This document shows positions 33,342-42,410 of a stretch of 64,000 nucleotides of DNA, piece after piece. Position numbers and translations under genes: made by a program. The stretch lies in the NCBI RefSeq assembly GCF_036013955.1, contig NZ_CP107903.1:1302001-1366000 (forward strand). Reading direction: 5' to 3'. The notes under the pieces are model-generated. The model had not been told where the DNA came from, ran no database searches, and saw only the letters and a program-made list of their open reading frames with translations. The stretch comes from Streptomyces sp. NBC_00459. GTDB lineage: Bacteria; Actinomycetota; Actinomycetes; Streptomycetales; Streptomycetaceae. The stretch's first letter is position 1, and each line of letters begins with the position of its first letter.

Positions 33342-34484
33342 TCACAGCAGCTCGATGATCGTCGCGTTTGCCGTGCCGCCGCCCTCGCACATCGTTTGGA
33401 GGCCGTACCGCAGGCCCTCTTGGCGCATCCTCGCCAGTAGCCGTGTCATCAGGATGGCGCCCGAGCCGCCCAGCGGGTGACCCACGCCGATCGCGCCACC
33501 CAGGGGGTTGAGGCGTTCGGGGTCGGCGCCTGTCTCGGCGAGCCAGGCCAACGGGACCGGGGCGAATGCCTCGTTGACCTCGTACACGCCCATGTCCTCG
33601 ATGGACAGCCCGGAGCGGCGCAGTACCTTCTCGGTCGCGGGGATGGGGCCCAGGAGCATGGTGATCGGGTCCGCGCCGCTCACCGCGCCGGTGTGGTAGC
33701 GGGCGATCGGGGTGAGGCCGAGGTCGCGGGCGCGCTCCGGGGTGGTGATGAGCAGGGCGGCTGCGCCGTCGGAGATCTGGGAGGCGTTTCCGGCGTGGAT
33801 CACGCCGTCCTCCTTGAACGAGGGCTTCAGCTTGGCCAGTGTGTCGGGGGTCGTGCCGCGTCGCAGGCCCTCGTCGACGGTGAACCTGGTGCCGTCGACC
33901 TCGATCGGCACGATGTGGTCGTCGAAGACGCCCGAGTCGATCGCGGCGGCGGCCTTGGCATGCGAGGCGGAGGCGAACTCGTCGAGCCGGTGGCGGCTCA
34001 ACTTCCAGCGTTCGGCGATGAGTTCGGCTCCGACGCCCTGGCTGAACTCGAACCCGTCGTAGCGGGCGACGGCGGCAGGTCCGTACGGCTGTCCCGTGGT
34101 CCGGTGCGAGCCGAGCGGCACCCGGCTCATGGTCTCGACGCCGCCCGCCACCACCAGGTCGTACTGGCCCGACATGACGGCGTGCGCGGCCTGGTCGACC
34201 GCCTGTTGGCTGGAGCCGCAGGCCCGGTTGACCGTGACGGCCGGTACGTGTTCGGGCCAGCCGGCGGCGAGCACGGCGAACCTCCCGACGTTGCTGGACT
34301 GGTCGCCGACCTGGGTGACGCAGCCCCAGACCACGTCGTCCACCGTGCCGGGGTCGATTCCGGTGCGCTCGGCGAGGGCCTTGAGCACCTCGGCCGACAG
34401 ATCCGCCGCGTGCACCGGCGCCAGCGAGCCGTTGCGCTTGCCGATCGGGGCGCGTACGGCGTCGACGATGACGGCGTCTCGCAT
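33342..34484 (-). CDS. acetyl-CoA acyltransferase (thiolase, FadA5-like)
   Basis: A 380-residue degradative thiolase: nucleophile Cys89 in VNRACGSSQQAVDQAA, EVNEAFAPVPLAW, GHPLGGSGAILMTRL with catalytic His, and the second Cys in QTMCEGGGTANA. The overall pattern is like FadA5, which thiolyses sterol side-chain beta-ketoacyl-CoAs in mycobacteria. It lies 13 bases after the racemase gene on the same strand, and the pair fits side-chain shortening of a methyl-branched acyl-CoA. Specific substrate not shown by sequence. Confidence 0.92.
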   Translation of the reverse strand: MRDAVIVDAVRAPIGKRNGSLAPVHAADLSAEVLKALAERTGIDPGTVDDVVWGCVTQVGDQSSNVGRFAVLAAGWPEHVPAVTVNRACGSSQQAVDQAAHAVMSGQYDLVVAGGVETMSRVPLGSHRTTGQPYGPAAVARYDGFEFSQGVGAELIAERWKLSRHRLDEFASASHAKAAAAIDSGVFDDHIVPIEVDGTRFTVDEGLRRGTTPDTLAKLKPSFKEDGVIHAGNASQISDGAAALLITTPERARDLGLTPIARYHTGAVSGADPITMLLGPIPATEKVLRRSGLSIEDMGVYEVNEAFAPVPLAWLAETGADPERLNPLGGAIGVGHPLGGSGAILMTRLLARMRQEGLRYGLQTMCEGGGTANATIIELL

Positions 34485-34497
34485 GGGGAAAGTCCTC

Positions 34498-35649
34498 TCA
34501 GTCGGTGGAGAATTGCGCTGCGGCGCCGCTGGCCAGCAGCGCGTCGATGCCGTCGACCTGCCAGTCCCGGAATACGGCGCGGGTGTCCGCGCCGACCGCG
34601 GGTGCGGTCGTCGCCGGGCGGGTCGGGGTGTCCGAGAAGCGTGGTGCGGCGGCCGGCTGGACGACGCCGTCCGGTGCGGTCAGGGTGGCGCGCGCGGCCA
34701 GGTGGGGGTGACCTGCCGCCTCGGTGAGACTCAGGACCGGGGCCACACAGGCGTCGGTCCCCTCGAACAGTGCCGCCCACTCGTCCCGTGTGCGCTCGGC
34801 GAACCGCTTCTCCAGCAGTTTCCTCAGCTGCGGCCAGGTCGAACGGTCGTGCTGGCGGTCGGGGTCGACGCCCAGGTCGAGGAGTTCGACCAGACGCCGG
34901 TAGAACTTGCGCTCCAGCGCGCCGACGGCCACATGGCGGCCGTCCCGGGTCTCGTACACGGCGTAGAAGGGCCAGCCTCCGTCGAAGCGGTTGACCCCGC
35001 GCTCGTCGCTCCACTCGCCGCGCCCGAGCTTGGCAAAGGTGCTGGCGAGGAGGTGGGCGGTGCCGTCGACGATGGCCGCGTCGACGACCTGGCCCCGGCC
35101 GGTGCGCTCGGCTGCGTACAGCGCGGCCAGGACGCCGATCACGAGGTAGCAGCCGCCGCCCCCGAAGTCGCCGACGAGGTTGAGCGGGATGCGCGGCGGC
35201 CCGCCCGCCTCCCCGATCGCGCCGAGCGCGCCCGTCAGCGCGATGTAGGTGATGTCGTGTCCGGCGGCGGTGGCCAGCGGCCCGTCCTGGCCCCAGCCGG
35301 TCATCCGGCCGTAGACCAGACGGGCGTTACGGGCCAGGCAGTCGTGCGGCCCGATGCCCAGCCGTTCGGTGACTCCGGGGCGGAACCCCTCGATCAACAC
35401 GTCGGCCCGCTCGACGAGTTGGAGGAGCGCGGCGGCTCCGGCCGGGTGCTTCAGGTCGAGTACGACCGACCGTTTCCCCCGGTTGAGCACGTCCGCCGGT
35501 CCGCCGGCGTCCGGTTCGTCCGCCCGCCCGGGCCGGTCCACCCGGACGACCTCCGCCCCGAGGTCGGCGAGCAGCATCCCGGCGAACGGCCCGGGTCCGA
35601 TGCCACCGAGTTCGACCACCCGGCAGCCGGTCAGAGGTCCCGTCGTCAT
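34498..35649 (-). CDS. alpha-methylacyl-CoA racemase (CaiB/BaiF family)
   Basis: A 383-residue family III CoA-transferase fold protein. His131 and Asp161 (AAGHDITYIALTGALGA and VGDFGGGG) correspond to the catalytic His/Asp of mycobacterial alpha-methylacyl-CoA racemase, and the N-terminal GCRVVELGGIGPGPFAGMLL is typical. Racemases invert the 2-methyl centre so that stereospecific dehydrogenases can act, as in sterol or bile-acid side chains. The start at 35,649 has GGGAGGG upstream; the frame extends to 35,685. Forms a unit with the thiolase. Site 6 is in its promoter. Confidence 0.9.
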   Translation of the reverse strand: MTTGPLTGCRVVELGGIGPGPFAGMLLADLGAEVVRVDRPGRADEPDAGGPADVLNRGKRSVVLDLKHPAGAAALLQLVERADVLIEGFRPGVTERLGIGPHDCLARNARLVYGRMTGWGQDGPLATAAGHDITYIALTGALGAIGEAGGPPRIPLNLVGDFGGGGCYLVIGVLAALYAAERTGRGQVVDAAIVDGTAHLLASTFAKLGRGEWSDERGVNRFDGGWPFYAVYETRDGRHVAVGALERKFYRRLVELLDLGVDPDRQHDRSTWPQLRKLLEKRFAERTRDEWAALFEGTDACVAPVLSLTEAAGHPHLAARATLTAPDGVVQPAAAPRFSDTPTRPATTAPAVGADTRAVFRDWQVDGIDALLASGAAAQFSTD

Positions 35650-35674
35650 GGTCGCCCTCCCCCCACTCAACTCA

Positions 35675-35690
35675 ATTACGGACACTTAAT
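35675..35690 (-). promoter_or_regulatory. ATTGAGTATACTCAAT-like site 6
   Basis: ATTACGGACACTTAAT lies 26 bases upstream of the racemase start, between it and the end of the preceding crotonase gene, implying a separate promoter for racemase-thiolase. Confidence 0.45.
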
Positions 35691-35710
35691 TTCGACGGCG
35701 TGCGTCGATG

Positions 35711-36475
35711 TCAACGGCCCTTCCAGACCGCCGCCCGCTTCTCCGCGAACGCGGCGGCGCCCTCCCGGGCGTCCTCCGACCGGAAGACGGGAGCGGAGAT
35801 CTCGAACTGCCGCGCCCATCCCTCCTCCAGCGACCAGTCCGTGGCATGGCTCGCGATCTCCTTGGTGGCCGCGACGGCGAGGGGACCGTTCGCCGCGATC
35901 GTCGCGGCGAGTGCGAGGGCGCCGTCGAGTGCGCCACCCTCGTCCGTGAGCCGGTTGACCAGGCCGATCTCGGCCGCCCGTACGGCGCTGATCGGTTCGC
36001 CGGTCAGCAGTAGTTCCAGCGCGACGACGTACGGGATCCGGCGCGGGAGGTGGAGGGCCGCGCCGGCGCGGGCGACCAGGGACCGCCGCACCTCGGGGAC
36101 GCCCAGCCGTGCCGTGCGGGAGGCGACCACCAGGTCGCAGGCCAACAGGAGTTCGAAGCCGCCGGCCAGGGCCCAGCCCTCGACCGCGGCGACCAGCGGT
36201 TTGCGCGGCGGGGTCAGGGTGATCCCGCACAGGCCCCGGCCCTCGATCGCGGGGGACTCGCCCCGCAGCCAGGCCTTGAGGTCCATCCCGGCCGAGAACG
36301 TGCCACCGGCGCCTGTGAGCACACCCGCCCGCAAGTCGTCCGACTCGTCCAACTCGTCGACCGCCGCCGCCACTCCGGCGGCCACCCCCGCGTCGAGCGC
36401 GTTCTTCACCGCCGGGCGGTTGATCGTGATGACCTGAACCGCGCCACGGCGCTCCACCAGCACCTCGTCGGACAC
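35711..36475 (-). CDS. enoyl-CoA hydratase (crotonase family)
   Basis: A 254-residue crotonase with GTFSAGMDLKAWL for the oxyanion hole, and both glutamates of classical hydratases in EGWALAGGFELLLACD and LGVPEVRRSL. The GTG start has GAGGAGG upstream and is two bases from the stop of the MaoC-like gene, so it is the last gene of ligase-dehydratase-hydratase. Having two different hydratases in one operon suggests more than one double-bond hydration step per substrate. Confidence 0.9.
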   Translation of the reverse strand: MSDEVLVERRGAVQVITINRPAVKNALDAGVAAGVAAAVDELDESDDLRAGVLTGAGGTFSAGMDLKAWLRGESPAIEGRGLCGITLTPPRKPLVAAVEGWALAGGFELLLACDLVVASRTARLGVPEVRRSLVARAGAALHLPRRIPYVVALELLLTGEPISAVRAAEIGLVNRLTDEGGALDGALALAATIAANGPLAVAATKEIASHATDWSLEEGWARQFEISAPVFRSEDAREGAAAFAEKRAAVWKGR

Positions 36476-36477
36476 GT

Positions 36478-37779
36478 CTACCTCCTCGAATCGTTCGACT
36501 GATCGCCGGTCACGGCGAATCGGGCCAGTTCATGGGCGACCATGCCGTCCAGGTCGTCGGCGGGCGGTGCCGGGAGGCCGACGGCACGCTGGCGGGTCGG
36601 CAGTAGGACTACGGCCGTACCTGGCGTGGTCACCTCACCGCGCTGGTTCTCGCACCGCACCTCGATGTGCACCTCGGCCCGCCCGTCCAGCCGCCGTTTG
36701 TCGACGACCGTGCCGCGCACCCACGTGGTGTCGCCCAGATAGTTGAACTTGCGGTGCTCGCACCGCAGTTTCCACAGCCAGCCGTCGTCGCCGATCCAGT
36801 CGGTGAGCAGATGGCACAGCCAGGTCTCGCGCATCCCGCCGTAGTCGTACGGGTTCGGCAGCCCGAGTTCCTTCGCCCGCGCGGGTTCCCAGTGCAGCCG
36901 CTGCACGGTGTCCGGGATGTTCAACGGGTTCGGCGGATACAGCCCCGGGGCCTTGCGCCGGACGCGCGCGGCGATCCCGAAGGCGCCGGGCGGGGTGAGC
37001 TGCATGCCCCAGCCCAGATGCCAGACGACGACGTCCGTGGTGGTGAGCGGCCCCTTCACCCGGGGCTGGAGTTCGTCGCCGATCCCGACGTCCTCCCAGA
37101 AGCGGGGCTCGGCACCGCGCCGGGTCTCGGCCGCGTAGGCAGCGTCGATCTCGGCCAACTGCTCTGCTGTGTAGGGCTCCTGGGCCAGATGCTCCTTGGC
37201 GCGCTTTTTCGACGTGTGCCGTTCGGCGTTGATCCAGGTGCCCCGGCGCAGGGCGTGCATCTCGCCGCGCCCGTTGGCGTAGAGGTAGTCGCGGACGACG
37301 TGTGCCGTGCGCCCGCCGAAGCTGCTGGGCTTGAGGTGGACGCCCACCTGGGTCTGCAACACCCGGCACCGGTCGCCCAGTCGGAGCGGGCGCCACCACT
37401 CGAACTCCATCACCGCCTGATAGGAACCGAGCCCGGCGAAGGGGTCGCCCTTGAGCAGCGCCCTGGTCTCGGGGTCGGGCTTCGGGGCGGCGTCCTCCCC
37501 CATCGTGTAGAGGAAGGTGGGCGGTGCGACGAGCGAGCCCCAGCGGGTCCGGGCAGCGTGCTCCGGGTCGCAGTACAGGGGGTTGTCGTCGCCGTAGCCG
37601 TACGCGAAGTGGCGTACGCCGTCCCAGGTCACCTCGTGGTTGTGCGGGGGGTTGTGCTGGGGCTGGGGGACGCCCAGGCGCCGGCGGGAGCGCTCGACGG
37701 CCTCGTCGGTCAGTACGCCGAACCGCTCGGCGGGCTTCTCGGACGTACCCGCTTGGTTCTCTGCCCGCGTATCCGTCAT
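36478..37779 (-). CDS. MaoC-like double-hotdog dehydratase
   Basis: A 433-residue protein with an N-terminal FAS1-type MaoC dehydratase domain (DGVRHFAYGYGDDNPLYCDP, then LVAPPTFLYTMG) and a C-terminal MaoC-like hotdog (GPLTTTDVVVWHLGWGMQL...CENQRGEVTTPGTAVVLLP). It probably hydrates a bulky 2-enoyl-CoA, a role taken by MaoC-type proteins in steroid side-chain degradation. ATG at 37,779 follows GGAGGAACAG and overlaps the ligase stop (ATGA). The open frame extends beyond to 39,309, but that part is the ligase gene read in another frame. Confidence 0.85.
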   Translation of the reverse strand: MTDTRAENQAGTSEKPAERFGVLTDEAVERSRRRLGVPQPQHNPPHNHEVTWDGVRHFAYGYGDDNPLYCDPEHAARTRWGSLVAPPTFLYTMGEDAAPKPDPETRALLKGDPFAGLGSYQAVMEFEWWRPLRLGDRCRVLQTQVGVHLKPSSFGGRTAHVVRDYLYANGRGEMHALRRGTWINAERHTSKKRAKEHLAQEPYTAEQLAEIDAAYAAETRRGAEPRFWEDVGIGDELQPRVKGPLTTTDVVVWHLGWGMQLTPPGAFGIAARVRRKAPGLYPPNPLNIPDTVQRLHWEPARAKELGLPNPYDYGGMRETWLCHLLTDWIGDDGWLWKLRCEHRKFNYLGDTTWVRGTVVDKRRLDGRAEVHIEVRCENQRGEVTTPGTAVVLLPTRQRAVGLPAPPADDLDGMVAHELARFAVTGDQSNDSRR

Positions 37780-39290
37780 CGCTGTTCCTCCTTGACGCGC
37801 TCCTGCTGTGCGAGCCGGGCGCTGACCAGTTCCAGCAGTTCCACGCGGCTGACCTTGCTCGACGGGGTCCGGGGCAGCGCGTCGACGACGACGATGTGCG
37901 CCGGGATCTCGTACGGGGTGAGCCGGGTCCGGCAGAAGGCGACGAGTTCGCCGGTGTCCGGGGCGGGCAGGTCCGGTTCGGTCTCGACCGCCGCGACCGG
38001 TACCTCGCCGAGTCTCGGGTCCGGGAATCCCGCGACTGCCGCCTCGCGGACGGCGGGGTGGGTCTCCAGGACGCGCTGGACGGTCTCCGGCTGCACCTTG
38101 AAGCCGCCGCGGATGATGGCGTCGTCCGCGCGGCCCTCGATCCAGACGAACCCGTCGGCGTCGATCCGGGCGAGATCGCTGGTCCGTGTCCAGGCCCGGC
38201 CGCCCCGGGTGCTCTGCTCGGTGCGGACCTCCAGGGTGCCGGGTCTGCCGACGGGCAGCTCGGTGCCGTCCTCGCCGGTCACCCTCAGTTCGACGCCGGC
38301 GAAGGCGCGTCCCGCGCTGCCCGCCTTCCGCTGCCACCACCGCTCGTGCAACGGCAGCGTCCAGCCCACCACGGCTCCGGCGAACTCCGTGGCTCCGTAG
38401 GTCATGAGGACGGGAATGCCGTACGTGCGAAAGAACGCGTCGGCGAGTTCCGCCGGGCAGGGGGCGGTGCCGGAGGTGACGACCTGGAGGCTCGCCAGCC
38501 GTTCCCCGGGGACGCCCGCGTCGAGCACGGCGCGGATGGCGGCCGGTACCAGGCTCGCCGCCCGCAGCCGGTGCCGCTGCACTGCGCCCACCCAGGGTTC
38601 GACGGCGAACCTGGGCATGAGAAGCATGCGGCGCCCGGTCGCGAGACAGGCGAGCGCCCGCCACAGTCCGCTGATGTGCACGAGCGGGGTGGCCACGAGC
38701 GCCGCCGAGCGCGACAGCAGGCGCGCGTCCTTCGGGGTCTGGCCGCCGGAGACGAGGGCCTGGTCGAGTTGTCCGACGCGCAGGTGTACGCGTTTCGGCG
38801 GGCCCGTGGTACCCGAGGTGAGCATCTCCACGGCGATGTCCGGGCCGGCGAGGGGCGCCCCTGCCGACGGCGTGCCGCCCGCAAGCTTGATGATGCCGTC
38901 GGTGCCCGCCTCCAGGGCCGCGCCGTGAGCGGTCACCGTGCTCGACACGCCCTCGCGGGCCAGGACTTCGGCGCCTGCGACGACGACGGGTGGCTCGCAG
39001 CGCGCGATGTCGGCAGCCAGCCGCGCGGCGGGCTGCAGCGGGCTCAGCATCACCAGGCAGCGCCCGGAGGCGAGCACCGCGGCGACGACGGCCACGTGCT
39101 CGGGCCGGTTCTCCAGGACAACGCCGACGCGAGCGCCGGAAGGAAGTCCCAGCGCGTCGAGCGCGTCGACGACACCGCGCGCGGTCTCCTGGATCTGCCC
39201 CCAGGTCCACCACTCGCCCTCGTACTCGATCGCCTCGGCGTCGGCGGGGGCCTCGGTCAGCAGCCGGGACAGGCGGTCGCGAATTCCCAC
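37776..39290 (-). CDS. acyl-CoA synthetase (AMP-binding)
   Basis: A 504-residue adenylate-forming ligase. EMLTSGTTGPPKRVHLR (P-loop), LMTYGATEFAG, the hinge DLARIDADGFVWIEGRADD and the C-terminal PRTPSSKVSRVELLE (catalytic Lys) are visible. The P-loop has Arg after Lys instead of Gly-Val, slightly unusual. First gene of ligase-MaoC-crotonase. GTG start with AAAGG upstream; a TATACT promoter and site 7 lie 27-42 bases upstream. It should activate the acid entering this side-chain pathway. Confidence 0.9.
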   Translation of the reverse strand: MGIRDRLSRLLTEAPADAEAIEYEGEWWTWGQIQETARGVVDALDALGLPSGARVGVVLENRPEHVAVVAAVLASGRCLVMLSPLQPAARLAADIARCEPPVVVAGAEVLAREGVSSTVTAHGAALEAGTDGIIKLAGGTPSAGAPLAGPDIAVEMLTSGTTGPPKRVHLRVGQLDQALVSGGQTPKDARLLSRSAALVATPLVHISGLWRALACLATGRRMLLMPRFAVEPWVGAVQRHRLRAASLVPAAIRAVLDAGVPGERLASLQVVTSGTAPCPAELADAFFRTYGIPVLMTYGATEFAGAVVGWTLPLHERWWQRKAGSAGRAFAGVELRVTGEDGTELPVGRPGTLEVRTEQSTRGGRAWTRTSDLARIDADGFVWIEGRADDAIIRGGFKVQPETVQRVLETHPAVREAAVAGFPDPRLGEVPVAAVETEPDLPAPDTGELVAFCRTRLTPYEIPAHIVVVDALPRTPSSKVSRVELLELVSARLAQQERVKEEQR

Positions 39291-39316
39291 GGGAGCAGCC
39301 TTTCGTCACCAGGCCA

Positions 39317-39332
39317 ATAAAGTATACTCAAT
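39317..39332 (-). promoter_or_regulatory. ATTGAGTATACTCAAT-like site 7 with TATACT box
   Basis: ATAAAGTATACTCAAT, one of the closest matches to the consensus. On the minus strand TATACT is a -10 box for the acyl-CoA synthetase. Confidence 0.62.
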
Positions 39333-39410
39333 TGATGATCATTTGCTTCCGCACCCGCACTCTGCCGCCACAAGTGACAAAAACCACGTGATTCAGTGAC
39401 CTGAAATAGC

Positions 39411-40544
39411 TCAGATTCCGACCAGGTCGGCCAGCCGGGCCCGGTGTGCGGCCGGGCTGCCGAAGAGCTGCTCCGACGACTTCGCGCGCTTCAGGTACAG
39501 GTGCGCGTCGTGTTCCCACGTGTAGCCGATGCCGCCGTGGATCTGGATGTTCTCCTTGGCGGCATGGGTGAAGGCGTCCGCGCAGTACGCGGCGGCGAGC
39601 GCGGCGGACACCGGCAGTTCGTCCGGTTCCCCGGCCGCCACGGACATCGCGCGGTAGGCCGCCGAGCGGGCGGCCTCGACCTGGAGCAGCATGTCGGCGC
39701 ACTTGTGCTTGACCGCTTGGAACGACCCGATGGGACGGCCGAACTGGACCCGGATCCTCGCGTACCGCACCGCGGCGTCCAGGCATGCCTGCGCCCCGCC
39801 GACCTGCTCGGCGGCCAGGGCAACGGCCACGAGGTCGACGACGGTCCGCAGATACGCCGTGGCATCACCATCCGGACCGACCCGCACCGCGGGCACCCCG
39901 TCGAGGTCGATCCGCGCCAGACGCCGCGTCGGGTCGAGCGCCTCCAGCCGGCTGCGGGTCACGCCGGTCGCGGCGCCGTCCACGGCGTACAGCCCAGGGC
40001 CCGTGTCCGCGCGGGCGGTCACGAGGAGCAGGTCGGCACTGTGGCCGTCGACGACGAACATCTTCGTGCCCGAAACCCGCCAGCCCGTGTCGCCCTTTTC
40101 GGCGCGCGTCGCCGAGGCCGTCACGTCCTCGACCCGCCACGACCCGCCCGCCTCGGCCAGCGCCAGGGTGCCGCTCAGCGAACCGTCCGCGATCCCGGGC
40201 AGCCAGCGCGCCTTCGCCGTGTCGTCGCCGGACGCGGTGAGGGCCTGGCCGGCGAGGGCCACGGTGGCGAAGTACGGCGAGGGCAGCAGGACCCGCCCCA
40301 GCTCCTCCAGGACGATCCCCAACTCGACCGGGCCGCCGCCGAAACCGCCGTACTCCTCCGGCAACGCGATTCCGTGCAGGCCGAGTTGGGCCGCCATCCG
40401 GCGCCCGAGCTCCGGGTCGTGGCCCTCCTCCGACTCCATCGAGCGGCGCACCGCCTCGCTCGGCGCCTTGTCCGACAGGAAGCGGCGCAGCGTCGAACGG
40501 AGTGCCTCGTGCTCCTCGGTGAAGGTGGTGAAGGTCGGTGCCAC
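39411..40544 (-). CDS. acyl-CoA dehydrogenase (short partner, FadE27/29-like)
   Basis: A 377-residue acyl-CoA dehydrogenase with IALPEEYGGFGGGPVELGIV, RIRVQFGRPIGSFQAVKHKC and the ending IQIHGGIGYTWEHDAHLYLK. That ending, without the EIQR motif, resembles the shorter subunits of heterotetrameric steroid acyl-CoA dehydrogenases. The GTG at 40,544 with AAGGAC upstream is preferred; a GTG at 40,583 overlapping the preceding stop (GTGA) would add 13 residues. Last gene of P450-VOC-dehydrogenase. A likely partner is one of the longer enzymes at 27,046 or 32,055. Confidence 0.88.
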   Translation of the reverse strand: MAPTFTTFTEEHEALRSTLRRFLSDKAPSEAVRRSMESEEGHDPELGRRMAAQLGLHGIALPEEYGGFGGGPVELGIVLEELGRVLLPSPYFATVALAGQALTASGDDTAKARWLPGIADGSLSGTLALAEAGGSWRVEDVTASATRAEKGDTGWRVSGTKMFVVDGHSADLLLVTARADTGPGLYAVDGAATGVTRSRLEALDPTRRLARIDLDGVPAVRVGPDGDATAYLRTVVDLVAVALAAEQVGGAQACLDAAVRYARIRVQFGRPIGSFQAVKHKCADMLLQVEAARSAAYRAMSVAAGEPDELPVSAALAAAYCADAFTHAAKENIQIHGGIGYTWEHDAHLYLKRAKSSEQLFGSPAAHRARLADLVGI

Positions 40545-40579
40545 GTACGTCGTGTCCTTCTCTGTCAGTGAGGCAACTG

Positions 40580-41083
40580 TCACTGGGAGGTCTGTTGGGG
40601 CGTCCGTTGGGGCGTCTTCGACCGCAGGTAGGCGGCGAAGTCGGGCATCCGGGCGCGGTCCACGATCTCTATGCGCAGGCCGGAGGGAGCCAGGTGGTAG
40701 GCGAAGATCGACGGTTCTCCGTCGATCACGGCGCAGGCCTCCAGGGCGAAGCCCGCCTCCACCAGTCTTTTCGACGTCGCCGGGACGTCGTCGCAGAAGT
40801 AGCCGAGGTGGTGCGTGGCGATGTGTGCGGCAGCAGTCCACGGTGTCCCGGGGATCTCCTGGACGAGTTCGATGTGCGGGGCGTCGAGCGAGTACGCGTA
40901 GCGCAGAGGCAGTACGCGTTCGCCGTCGGCGAGGCGGACCGGCAGTTCGGCGTACATGGTCTCGGTCCACCGATAGCCCGCGACCTCGGTCAGCCGGGCC
41001 TTCCACTCGTCGACGTCCGGGACGACGATCCCCGTGTGGTAGAGGTCGGCCGCACCGAGCGGACGGTCCGTCGCGCCGCTCAC
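40580..41083 (-). CDS. VOC (glyoxalase-fold) protein
   Basis: A 167-residue vicinal-oxygen-chelate protein. Metal ligand candidates are His in LYHTGIVVPDV, Glu in PHIELVQEI, His in THHLGYFCDDV and Glu in LRIEIVDRA, spaced as in methylmalonyl-CoA epimerase or glyoxalase I. The GTG start overlaps the P450 stop (GTGA), tying expression to it. Possible roles are epimerisation or isomerisation of an acyl-CoA intermediate; I cannot choose. Confidence 0.82.
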   Translation of the reverse strand: MSGATDRPLGAADLYHTGIVVPDVDEWKARLTEVAGYRWTETMYAELPVRLADGERVLPLRYAYSLDAPHIELVQEIPGTPWTAAAHIATHHLGYFCDDVPATSKRLVEAGFALEACAVIDGEPSIFAYHLAPSGLRIEIVDRARMPDFAAYLRSKTPQRTPQQTSQ

Positions 41084-42279
41084 CAGGCGAGCCTGAGCTG
41101 CTTGATGCCGTACATGTTGCCGTGCGCCTCGATGTCCTGGCCGGGTTCGACCTCGTAGTCGGGGATGCGCCGGTGCCATTCCTCGACCGCCACGTTGAGT
41201 TCGAGGCGGGCGAGATGCGAGCCGAGGCAGCGGTGGGGGCCCGAGCCGAAGGCGATGTGGTTGGTGGTCTCCCGGTGCAGGTCCACTTCCAGCGGGTTGT
41301 CGTACCGTCCGGGATCGCGGTTGGTGACCGCGACCGGGAGCATCACCATGTCGCCGGCCCGGACCGGGCAGCCGCCGATCTCGACGTCCCGCGTCGCCTT
41401 GCGGGCCGGGACGACGGGTGAGTAGACACGCAGGATCTCCTCCACGGCGGTGGAGATGAGCGAGGGGTCGGCGACGATCGCCCGGCGCTGCTCGGGGTGC
41501 GTGGCGAAGTGGTAGAGCGCCCAGCCGACCGAGATCGGGACGGTGTCGAAGCCCGCCTGGAAGAACAGGACGCAGAACGCGTGCATGTCCCGGTCACTGA
41601 TCTTCTCACCGTCGATCGTCCAGGTCATCGCGCGTGACAGCAGGTCGTCGCGCGGGGCCTCGCGGCGCAGGGCGATCTGCTCGTCGAAGTAGTCCGACAC
41701 GGCGTTCATGGCCGTCAACTGCCGCTGCCCGTCCGGGTCTTCGCCGTAGGTGAGGTGCAGCAGGTCGTGTGTCCAGTGGAGGAACTGGCCGAGGTCCTCC
41801 TCGGGCAGACCCATCAGGTCCATGAAGATCCGGGTCGGGAACTGGCGGGCGAAGGCGTCGAGGACGTCTGCGCTGCCGGCGCCCTTCAGGCCGTCGATCA
41901 GGTCGCCGGCGATCTTCCGGATCTTCGGCTCGTCGGCTGCGGCGGCCTTCGGGGAGAAGTGCTTGCCCAACAGCCGTCGCCACTCGGTGTGCTGGGGCGG
42001 GTCCAGCATCTCCGGGATCCACAGGAACCTCGGGTTCGGGTTGAGCACCGTCACCGACTCGCTGGAGAAGGTCCGCCAGTCCTGGAGGGCCCGCTGGATC
42101 GCCTCGCTCTCGGTGACGACCCAGTAGCCTTGCGCGATGGTGCTCCGGAACCCGGAGTGGGTGACGGCGAGTTCGTCCCAGCGCTGTTGATGGCTGAGCA
42201 CCGGTCCGCTGAGCCGGTTGTCGAAGTGGTAGGCGGGGACTCCCTCGTGGGTTCCCTCGGGTTCGAGTGTCGTGCTCAT
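41080..42279 (-). CDS. cytochrome P450
   Basis: A 399-residue soluble bacterial P450. The I-helix oxygen-activation motif AGFDT is at 242-246, the ExxR pair is Glu281-Arg284 (EILR), and the heme loop FGSGPHRCLG places the ligand at Cys351. It starts at an ATG with GAGGAG upstream; a GTG three bases earlier is less likely. It leads the P450-VOC-acyl-CoA dehydrogenase operon, suggesting hydroxylation of a substrate later thioesterified and dehydrogenated, such as terminal oxidation of a side chain. Electron donors could be the ferredoxin at 22,591 and the reductase at 1. Confidence 0.94.
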   Translation of the reverse strand: MSTTLEPEGTHEGVPAYHFDNRLSGPVLSHQQRWDELAVTHSGFRSTIAQGYWVVTESEAIQRALQDWRTFSSESVTVLNPNPRFLWIPEMLDPPQHTEWRRLLGKHFSPKAAAADEPKIRKIAGDLIDGLKGAGSADVLDAFARQFPTRIFMDLMGLPEEDLGQFLHWTHDLLHLTYGEDPDGQRQLTAMNAVSDYFDEQIALRREAPRDDLLSRAMTWTIDGEKISDRDMHAFCVLFFQAGFDTVPISVGWALYHFATHPEQRRAIVADPSLISTAVEEILRVYSPVVPARKATRDVEIGGCPVRAGDMVMLPVAVTNRDPGRYDNPLEVDLHRETTNHIAFGSGPHRCLGSHLARLELNVAVEEWHRRIPDYEVEPGQDIEAHGNMYGIKQLRLAW

Positions 42280-42337
42280 CACGGCTCCTCTCGTCGTACG
42301 TTCGTCACGTCGTCCGCCGTCACGCCGTACGGGGGGT

Positions 42338-42380
42338 CATGTCGTACGGGGCATGTCGTACGGGGCATGTCGTACGCGGG
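42338..42380. repeat. tandem repeat of 14-base units
   Basis: CATGTCGTACGGGG occurs about three times in direct succession between the P450 start and the CoA-transferase stop. Related GTACGGGG units continue on both sides. Confidence 0.75.
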
Positions 42381-42410
42381 GCAGCTCGCACGGGACATCG
42401 GGTACGGGGG

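Noticed and set aside
36478-39309. 943-residue MaoC protein with a long N-terminal extension
   Set aside because: The extension is the acyl-CoA ligase gene in another frame; the MaoC start at 37,779 has a ribosome binding site and ATGA overlap.
42280-42410. CRISPR-like array in the CATGTCGTACGGGG repeats
   Set aside because: Units are directly adjacent with no unique spacers; they are a simple tandem repeat.
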